Assembly (NCBI GenBank): GCA_026992375.1
Contig: JALXAF010000479.1
Coordinates: 1 to 10,277, forward strand
DNA: 10,277 bases
Reading direction: 5' to 3'
From: Anaerolineae bacterium
GTDB lineage: Bacteria; Chloroflexota; Anaerolineae; J102
The position numbers and the translations under genes are program-made. Below the pieces are notes generated by a model that was not told the DNA's origin, did not search any database, and was given only the letters and a program-made list of their open reading frames with translations. This document shows positions 5,770 to 10,277 of the stretch, one piece after another; the first letter of the stretch is position 1; the number at the start of each line of letters is the position of its first letter.

Positions 5770-6546
5770 CTAGCGACTGGATGCTGGTTTTTGCGCCAGG
5801 AAGAGCCCTTCCCACAGATCGAATGTGGTCTCCTCGCCCGTCCCTCGCGGATTTAGAAACTCGCGGGCGTCGCCATCGCTATCCCACAGCATACGCGTCA
5901 ATTGTTGCTGATCTGCCGCGTTCACCTGCATACGGTTCATCCAGGCCTGAAACCCCATGGGCTTGCGGAGGTGGGCGCTACTGATCACCAAAAGCCCGGC
6001 GCGTTCAAGGAATTCTGCCACTTCCGATTGAGGATAAAGCCGCCCGTGAGAGGGATCGCGCAACTTCTCGAAAGCGTTGATGTAAGCGTTGGCTGCGGGA
6101 TCATTGGGGCCGATGTTATCCACCAACACCAGACGCCCGCCCGGCTTCAGACAGCGGGCCCAATCGGCGATGGCCGCGGCTTGATGCGGAAAGTGGTGCA
6201 GCGCCACCCGGCATGTGATCAGATCGAACCGGGCATTATCGAAAGGCAGTCGTTCGCCATCGCCTTGCACCCAACGGATGTTCGTCTGATCCTGTTCGCT
6301 GGCGAATGTGCGGGCCGCCTGCAGCATGGGAAACGTGATATCCAGTGCGATGACCCGGCGCACATGACGGGCGATGGCCAGGGCCGAATGCCCGCCTCCG
6401 GGTGCCACATCCAATGCCAGCCAATGGGGCTGCGGGGCCGCCAGACGAACCATCTCGGCCAGACTGGCCCCCTGGGCGTGCACCTTGGATGTCACATAGC
6501 GTTCGGCGTTATCACCAAACTGTTTTTGCACGAGATTTGGGCTCAT
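5770..6546 (-). CDS. Class I SAM-dependent methyltransferase (UbiE/MenG-like)
   Basis: A 258-residue cytosolic methyltransferase of the Methyltransf_11/25 type; the acceptor is unknown. Motif I for SAM binding is LALDVAPGGGHSALAIA (43-59), with an unusual Pro in the glycine loop (A-P-G-G-G where D-x-(G/A)-T-G-x-G is usual). The acidic residue after strand 2 is D69 (VIALDIT), GDGERLPF at 95-102 is motif II-like, HHF follows at 117-119, and LKPGGRLVLVD at 133-143 is the post-II strand with its KPGG turn. The C-terminal third (about 165-258) should provide the acceptor pocket and is not recognisable. The start overlaps the stop of the upstream hydrolase as ATGA, with GGAGG about 10 bases before, so translation is coupled. 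It could act on a quinone, lipid or small metabolite; the lipase-like partner makes a lipid-related substrate slightly more likely, but this is inference. Confidence 0.88.
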   Translation of the reverse strand: MSPNLVQKQFGDNAERYVTSKVHAQGASLAEMVRLAAPQPHWLALDVAPGGGHSALAIARHVRRVIALDITFPMLQAARTFASEQDQTNIRWVQGDGERLPFDNARFDLITCRVALHHFPHQAAAIADWARCLKPGGRLVLVDNIGPNDPAANAYINAFEKLRDPSHGRLYPQSEVAEFLERAGLLVISSAHLRKPMGFQAWMNRMQVNAADQQQLTRMLWDSDGDAREFLNPRGTGEETTFDLWEGLFLAQKPASSR

Positions 6547-7400
6547 TCGCTTGCGTCCTCCAGGTTCTCCTCCATCCAGGCAAGCGTCTCTTTCAGCATG
6601 AGATTGCGGATTTCCTCGATTTCGTTGTGGATTTCGTGATACGCCCCTGGATAGACGCGGAAGGTCACGTTGGGGCCGGCCGCGGCCACTGCTTCATAGA
6701 TATCTCGCTGGCTGACCGTCACGTCCTCCTCGCCCATTACGACCAGAATGGGAATGGTGAGCTTTGCCAGCAGCGACTTGGCCTCCCTGGCGGCCCGCAT
6801 GTATTCGACGCCAAATCGGGGCGTGGCGTAAGGATGCACCAATGGATCAGCCTTCCAGGCTCTGGCCTGCGCCGGATCGTGACTGAGTGTGTATTCTTCC
6901 GAAGAGCCGCGGTCCAGGGGTTTGCGCGGGATGATCAGGTTGGCGATGGGGGTGAGCATGATCAGCAGCTTGTTTTGATCTGGCCCGGGCCCGAAACCGG
7001 GCGCAGAGATAACCGCCGCCCGGAATTGATCTTCATAGCGGGCGAGATAATGCACGCCTACAACGCCGCCCAGGCTGTGGGCGAACATGCCAAATGGCAA
7101 ACCGGGCCATTCCGATTTCGCCAGATCCACCACCATTTTCATGTCCTTGATGACATCATCGAAGTGCTCCCAATGCCCGCGGATGCCTCCTGACTTGCCG
7201 AATCCGCGGTGATCGTGACCATAGATCACGTATCCCTTTTTCAAAAACGCATCGACGAGATATGGATAGCGGGCTGCGTGCTCGGCCAGCCCGTGAACCA
7301 GCATCAGAACGGCCCGCGGCGTCTGATCGTCGGGCGTCCAGGTGCGCAAAAATATGGGCGTGTTATCGAATGATTGAAGGGTTGTCTCAGCGTAGGTCAT
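6543..7400 (-). CDS. Alpha/beta hydrolase, monoacylglycerol lipase type
   Basis: A 285-residue serine hydrolase close to monoacylglycerol lipases and lysophospholipases (Hydrolase_4 family), expected to cut ester bonds of acylglycerols or related small esters. The oxyanion segment LVHGLAEHAARY spans 34-45 and is followed by D-H-R-G-F-G-K-S-G (63-71), the family's conserved DxRGxGxSxG stretch. The nucleophile is S109 in F-A-H-S-L-G-G, where Ala replaces the first Gly of GxSxG. The acid is D226 (MGEEDVTVS) and the base H255 (GAYHEIHNE). There is no signal peptide, so it is probably cytosolic. I use the ATG at 7400 because AGGAG lies seven bases before it and the family's N-terminus begins there; an ATG at 7472 would add 24 poorly supported residues. 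It is first in a two-gene unit with the methyltransferase, overlapping by four bases. Confidence 0.9.
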   Translation of the reverse strand: MTYAETTLQSFDNTPIFLRTWTPDDQTPRAVLMLVHGLAEHAARYPYLVDAFLKKGYVIYGHDHRGFGKSGGIRGHWEHFDDVIKDMKMVVDLAKSEWPGLPFGMFAHSLGGVVGVHYLARYEDQFRAAVISAPGFGPGPDQNKLLIMLTPIANLIIPRKPLDRGSSEEYTLSHDPAQARAWKADPLVHPYATPRFGVEYMRAAREAKSLLAKLTIPILVVMGEEDVTVSQRDIYEAVAAAGPNVTFRVYPGAYHEIHNEIEEIRNLMLKETLAWMEENLEDASE

Positions 7401-7407
7401 GTTCTTT

Positions 7408-7412
7408 CTCCT
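7408..7412 (-). promoter_or_regulatory. Ribosome binding site that sets the hydrolase start
   Basis: AGGAG read on the minus strand, seven bases before the ATG at 7400. It selects this start over the in-frame ATG at 7472. Confidence 0.7.
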
Positions 7413-7440
7413 GAGCGGCCTGTTATGAGCGCTTTCCTCC

Positions 7441-7469
7441 ATTCTACTACCTTCATTCGTCTTTGGGAA
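7441..7469 (-). promoter_or_regulatory. Possible promoter of the hydrolase-methyltransferase unit
   Basis: On the minus strand TTCCCA (7469 to 7464) and TAGAAT (7446 to 7441) are separated by 17 bases. The -10 box differs from consensus at one base, the -35 at two. A start near 7434 would leave a leader of about 33 bases containing the AGGAG site. A CTTTGG/CCAAAG dyad (7461-7481) overlaps the -35 box. Confidence 0.4.
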
Positions 7470-7570
7470 CATTTGCCAAAGGTGTGACGCATCGCAAGCG
7501 CGGCGCGTGTCTTTGGGCGAACCGGCAGAGCGATTTCCACGAAGCCAAAGTCCCCTCTTCTGTAAACGCC

Positions 7571-7599
7571 TTGCAGAGGATTCTAGTGGATGCTATACT
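7571..7599 (+). promoter_or_regulatory. Promoter of the protease-yjbQ unit
   Basis: TTGCAG at 7571-7576 and TATACT at 7594-7599 are separated by 17 bases. The -35 box matches consensus at four of six bases and the -10 at five of six. A start near 7606 lies downstream of every earlier in-frame start codon I considered and leaves the ATG at 7634 as the first one available. Confidence 0.6.
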
Positions 7600-7633
7600 T
7601 TTGGCATTTCCCTCCATTCCCTTTTCCCCCGCC

Positions 7634-9520
7634 ATGTTCATACCCGAATCCCCAAAACCCATCAAAAATCCCGCGCCCATCGAGCGCACACCCGAATTGA
7701 GCGAGGCGCAACTGGAGGCGTTGCGCTCTCACTGGATTATCAGCATCCAGGAATTTCTGGCTTTGGCGGAGTTGCCCGCCACCCGCAGTCATTTGGCGAC
7801 CTTGCTGGAGACCGATGAGGAGCACCTGAGCAAATTGAGCAAAAGCGCCCGTAGGCAACTGAGTGCGATGCGCGGAGCCGAAGATGAAACGGATGAGGAG
7901 CTTGTCGGGCTGGAGTATGCAGCTGGGGCGCTGGAGCCGCCTCCGGCCATGCGGGCCGAGGTGGAATATGAGCGCATCCCGCGGGAAACCCCGGCGCCGC
8001 CCGCGTTGAGTTACAGCGATGAGCTGCCCCCTGTCCGCAATCAGGGGGCGCGAGGCGCATGCGTGGCCCACGCCGCCGCGGCTGTGCGCGATTTCATGGA
8101 AGTGCAACGGCTCAAACGCTCGGGCGGGGATTTCGATCCCAAACAGGTGAATTTCTCCGAGCAGTTCATCTACTGGTGGTGCAAGGAACACGACGGGCTG
8201 CCCAATGTCGGCGGCACCTATCCCTATTTGGGGATGAAGTGTCTGGTGGAGGCGGGCGCGCCCCGGGAGCAAACATGGCCTTATAATCCCCGACCAACCC
8301 CCGACAACGAGGGGCAGGGCCCGCCCCCCAAGGGAGCCGTGGAGGAGGCCCGGCGCTATCGCCTCCGTCGCGTCATCCATCTCCGCCCGGATGACATCGA
8401 TAGCATGAAAGCGGCGTTGCTTCAGGGCAGATCGGTGATGATCACCATCCCCATGTACAACTCATGGTATCGCAGCCGCGCCGCCCGCCAATATGGCAAG
8501 CTTAACCTGCCTTTGCCGGGCGAAAAGAGCATCGGCGCGCACGCCATGGCTCTGGTTGGCTATGTGGATGACGAACAAGCTCCGGGGGGCGGCTACTTCA
8601 TCCTGCGCAACGCCTGGAAACCCTGGGCGCTCAAGAATCCATTGGGGCCGGGACTGGCCACAGCGCCGTACGAATTTCTGAAAAAATACAACGTCATCGC
8701 CGACGCTGGCGAATTGTTGGTCTCGGCTGACGTTTATCTGCGAGATAATGAGGAGGACGAGGGCGATGCGCCCAGCCGGGGACTGATCTTCTCCAGTCCC
8801 GATATCTGGGTGCGGCATAAAAAGGATGGCGGTGAGGCGCATCAGGCCCCCATCCCCGGAAAGAGGAATTGGGTGTATGTGCGGGCGTGGAACAAAGGCC
8901 CGGAGACCGCCACCAATGTCCAGGCTGAGCTCTTCACAGCGGCCGCATCGCCCTCCATCTGGCCCGAGATGTGGCGGCCGGCGGGAACGCTGGACTTTCC
9001 CGACATCCCGCCGGGCGAAAGCGCCGTGGCGGTACTGCCCTGGCGACCCGATGCGCACGCTCCCCGGCGCATCCTGGCACGACTCAGCTCCGCCGAAGAT
9101 CCGGCCCAGCACCAATGGGCGGTGCGTTACGATAACAACATCGCCCAGAGGAACGTCGTGCAAATCAAACTGCAGCCGGGCCAGAGCGCGACGCTCGATT
9201 TCCCCGTCTATGGCCTGCCCGATGAGTTGACCCTGCGTCACATCCGGGTGGAGCGAAGGCGACTCCAGCGGGGGCGCATCAATCTCTCCATCGAAAAGGG
9301 ACAAACCTTTCGCGAAAAAAACGTCGAGACGGAAGACGAGGTGCTGAAAGCCTTTGCCGGACAGGCCACCGAAACCCGCACAGCCGCGCTAACCATCCAC
9401 ATGGATGAACGGGCCACGCCCGACGACGGCGGTTTCATTCTCATCAGCCAGCATTATGGCAAGGCGCTCATCGGGCGCATGATGGTGGAAGTCCTTGTCA
9501 TCGATGATGCAGGAGGATAG
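7634..9520 (+). CDS. Papain-like (C1) cysteine protease with N-terminal helical and C-terminal beta domains
   Basis: A 628-residue protein with no signal peptide or membrane segment. Residues about 22-80 are helical (LSEAQLEALRSHWIISIQEF...RSHLATLLETDEEHLSKL) and resemble helix-hairpin-helix/DUF4332-type repeats. An acidic, Pro-rich linker (81-128) follows. The papain domain, about 129-365, has Q137 (oxyanion hole) and C143 in LPPVRNQGARGACVAHA, six residues apart as in papain, H303 in GAHAMALVGY, and N326 in FILRNAWKPW, so all catalytic residues are present. About 386-512 looks like an Ig-like CARDB domain (DIWVR...VYVRAWNKGPETATNVQAEL...DNNIAQRNVV); 513-628 is a further beta-rich region I do not recognise. 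There is no inhibitory I29 propeptide. ATG 7634 is chosen from promoter position; no Shine-Dalgarno is visible in its pyrimidine-rich leader. The substrate is unknown. It is followed by yjbQ after four bases. Confidence 0.82.
   Translation: MFIPESPKPIKNPAPIERTPELSEAQLEALRSHWIISIQEFLALAELPATRSHLATLLETDEEHLSKLSKSARRQLSAMRGAEDETDEELVGLEYAAGALEPPPAMRAEVEYERIPRETPAPPALSYSDELPPVRNQGARGACVAHAAAAVRDFMEVQRLKRSGGDFDPKQVNFSEQFIYWWCKEHDGLPNVGGTYPYLGMKCLVEAGAPREQTWPYNPRPTPDNEGQGPPPKGAVEEARRYRLRRVIHLRPDDIDSMKAALLQGRSVMITIPMYNSWYRSRAARQYGKLNLPLPGEKSIGAHAMALVGYVDDEQAPGGGYFILRNAWKPWALKNPLGPGLATAPYEFLKKYNVIADAGELLVSADVYLRDNEEDEGDAPSRGLIFSSPDIWVRHKKDGGEAHQAPIPGKRNWVYVRAWNKGPETATNVQAELFTAAASPSIWPEMWRPAGTLDFPDIPPGESAVAVLPWRPDAHAPRRILARLSSAEDPAQHQWAVRYDNNIAQRNVVQIKLQPGQSATLDFPVYGLPDELTLRHIRVERRRLQRGRINLSIEKGQTFREKNVETEDEVLKAFAGQATETRTAALTIHMDERATPDDGGFILISQHYGKALIGRMMVEVLVIDDAGG
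9511..9516 (+). promoter_or_regulatory. Ribosome binding site that sets the yjbQ start
   Basis: AGGAGG lies eight bases before the ATG at 9525 and inside the last codons of the protease. It rules out the in-frame ATG at 9495 as the main start. Confidence 0.8.
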
Positions 9521-9524
9521 CGTC

Positions 9525-9947
9525 ATGCACGTAAAAACCAGAGAACTGGGTTTTTCCACCCAGCCCAACGTCGATTTCATCGATCTCACCCATCAGGTGC
9601 AAGAGGCTCTGGACGGCGTGGGGCTCACCCGGGGGACGGTGACCATCTTCACGCCCAGCAGCACCAGCGCCCTCACCACCATCGAATATGAATCGGGCGC
9701 GTTGGCCGATCTGGAGCGATTCTTCGAGCAGGTCGCTCCTCAATTCGGGCAGGACTATCGCCATAACCTGCGCTGGGGCGACGGCAACGGCCACAGCCAT
9801 CTGCGGGCGGCCATCATCGGCCCAGATCTTCACATCCCCTTCGTGAACGGGCGGCTGACGTTGGGGACCTGGCAGCAAATTCTGTTCATCGAGTTCGATG
9901 TGCGCCCCCGTCGGCGTCGGGTGATCCTGCAATTCATCGGAGAATAA
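9525..9947 (+). CDS. yjbQ: YjbQ / UPF0047 family protein
   Basis: A 140-residue cytosolic protein of the UPF0047 family, the usual full length. Family marks are the TPSSTSALTT segment (43-52), YRHNLRWGDGNGHSHLRA (78-95), with H80, D86, H90 and H92 as the conserved polar cluster, then IIGP, the PxxNGRLTLGTWQ segment (105-117) and the EFDxRPRRRRVxxQ end. E. coli YjbQ has been reported to have weak thiamine-phosphate synthase activity, which gives the family its 'secondary thiamine-phosphate synthase' label; its main role is unsettled, and I would not infer thiamine synthesis here. It is co-transcribed with the protease (4-base gap) and ends at a hairpin terminator. Confidence 0.92.
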   Translation: MHVKTRELGFSTQPNVDFIDLTHQVQEALDGVGLTRGTVTIFTPSSTSALTTIEYESGALADLERFFEQVAPQFGQDYRHNLRWGDGNGHSHLRAAIIGPDLHIPFVNGRLTLGTWQQILFIEFDVRPRRRRVILQFIGE

Positions 9948-9972
9948 AAAACGCCCGCAAATGCGGACGTTT
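9946..9972. terminator. Bidirectional hairpin terminator between yjbQ and the anti-sigma gene
   Basis: AAACG-C-CCGCA (9949-9959) pairs with TGCGG-A-CGTTT (9962-9972), ten pairs with one C/A mismatch, preceded by an A-run starting at 9946. On the minus strand the stem runs into six T residues, so it is a good terminator for the anti-sigma gene. On the + strand only TTT follows, so it is weaker for yjbQ, whose stop codon it overlaps. Confidence 0.75.
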
Positions 9973-9987
9973 GGCGTGGTTGTCGGG

Positions 9988-10275
9988 TTATCTTCGCTTT
10001 TTGGGGATGAATTGCTCCAGCTTCATTACAGCAAAGAGTCGAAATTCCACCGCCTCGGGCAATTGGGGCGGTTGCTCCCTCAATTGATGCACCAGATACA
10101 GCGTCTTGTTCAGGGTGTCGTACACCACGCGGCAGTTCTCACACTCGGCTAGATGCGCTTCTAATTCCGTGCAAAGCTCGGGCGAGAGTTTGTCATCGAT
10201 GTAGTCGCTGAGGTGATCCAGCACGCGGCTGCATTCATCGGTGTGCCGGTGGGGTTGAACAGGCTTCACGCTCAT
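9988..10275 (-). CDS. Zinc-binding anti-sigma factor (zf-HC2 / ZAS type), soluble
   Basis: A 95-residue protein with the anti-sigma zinc-finger pattern: C15, then LSDYIDDKLS (22-31), then H41-x3-C45-x2-C48 in EAHLAECENC. H11 near C15 may also take part. Such proteins bind and silence an ECF sigma factor, and some release it on oxidation of the zinc thiols. The C-terminal half (50-95) is helical, with no membrane segment, so this is a cytosolic form. The ATG at 10275 is two bases from the window edge, and the sequence reads CCATGA, which would allow an ATGA overlap with an upstream gene; an ECF sigma gene is expected there but is not visible. Confidence 0.87.
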   Translation of the reverse strand: MSVKPVQPHRHTDECSRVLDHLSDYIDDKLSPELCTELEAHLAECENCRVVYDTLNKTLYLVHQLREQPPQLPEAVEFRLFAVMKLEQFIPKKRR

Positions 10276-10277
10276 GG

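Noticed and set aside
5902..6639. Long + strand open frames opposite the methyltransferase and hydrolase (also 6402-7193)
   Set aside because: Both lie fully antisense to genes with clear catalytic motifs; the frames are open because of GC-rich codon bias.
7401..7472. Upstream in-frame ATG at 7472 as the hydrolase start
   Set aside because: The AGGAG at 7408-7412 and the usual family N-terminus support 7400, and the proposed promoter would lie inside the longer frame.
7463..7633. Upstream ATG at 7463 as the protease start
   Set aside because: The promoter boxes at 7571-7599 lie downstream of it, and the added 57 residues look random.
8462..9304. Long open frame on the minus strand opposite the protease, and another at 7583-8380
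   Set aside because: They are shadows of the protease gene, which has a recognised fold, catalytic residues and a promoter. Their translations have no family features.

Overview
The window looks like a piece of a Chloroflexota genome, most likely Anaerolineae or a relative. The evidence is moderate-to-high GC, a secreted protein with a Thr/Pro linker and a C-terminal YLP-V-K tail of a kind I associate with that phylum, a two-membrane-segment NERD protein, and a scattered GC-rich palindromic repeat. This placement is an inference; no rRNA or other strong marker gene is present.

Layout from left to right. (1) 1-314, + strand: the C-terminal end of a NUDIX hydrolase cut by the window edge. (2) 416-1612, - strand: a secreted two-module adhesin or carbohydrate-binding-like protein. 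(3) 1759-5099, - strand: a lipid-synthesis cluster read plsX -> fabF -> membrane NERD protein. plsX and fabF overlap by ATGA, and FabF carries an unusual 71-residue N-terminal extension. (4) 5274-5457: a divergent promoter pair sharing one -35 box drives plsX leftward and a tRNA-Leu(GAG) rightward; the tRNA is followed by a clean intrinsic terminator. (5) 5458-5769: 312 bases without a gene, holding one long bulged hairpin, a cluster of GC-rich palindromes that looks like a dispersed REP-type repeat, and a stem-loop beside the methyltransferase stop. (6) 5770-7400, - strand: an alpha/beta hydrolase of the monoacylglycerol lipase type, overlapping by ATGA with a class I SAM methyltransferase. 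(7) 7634-9947, + strand: a cytosolic papain-like protease with an N-terminal helical domain and C-terminal beta domains, followed after 4 nt by a YjbQ (UPF0047) protein. (8) 9946-10277, - strand: a bidirectional-looking terminator and a small zinc-binding anti-sigma factor that starts at the window edge.

The genes are mostly housekeeping or ordinary accessory functions. PlsX and FabF link fatty-acid elongation to phospholipid synthesis. The hydrolase and methyltransferase form one translationally coupled unit of unknown substrate. The anti-sigma factor implies an ECF sigma gene just beyond the right edge. The least ordinary items are the HhH-like/papain/CARDB-like protein, the extended FabF, the shared -35 promoter pair and the palindrome cluster. 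I see no CRISPR array, transposase, integrase or rRNA.
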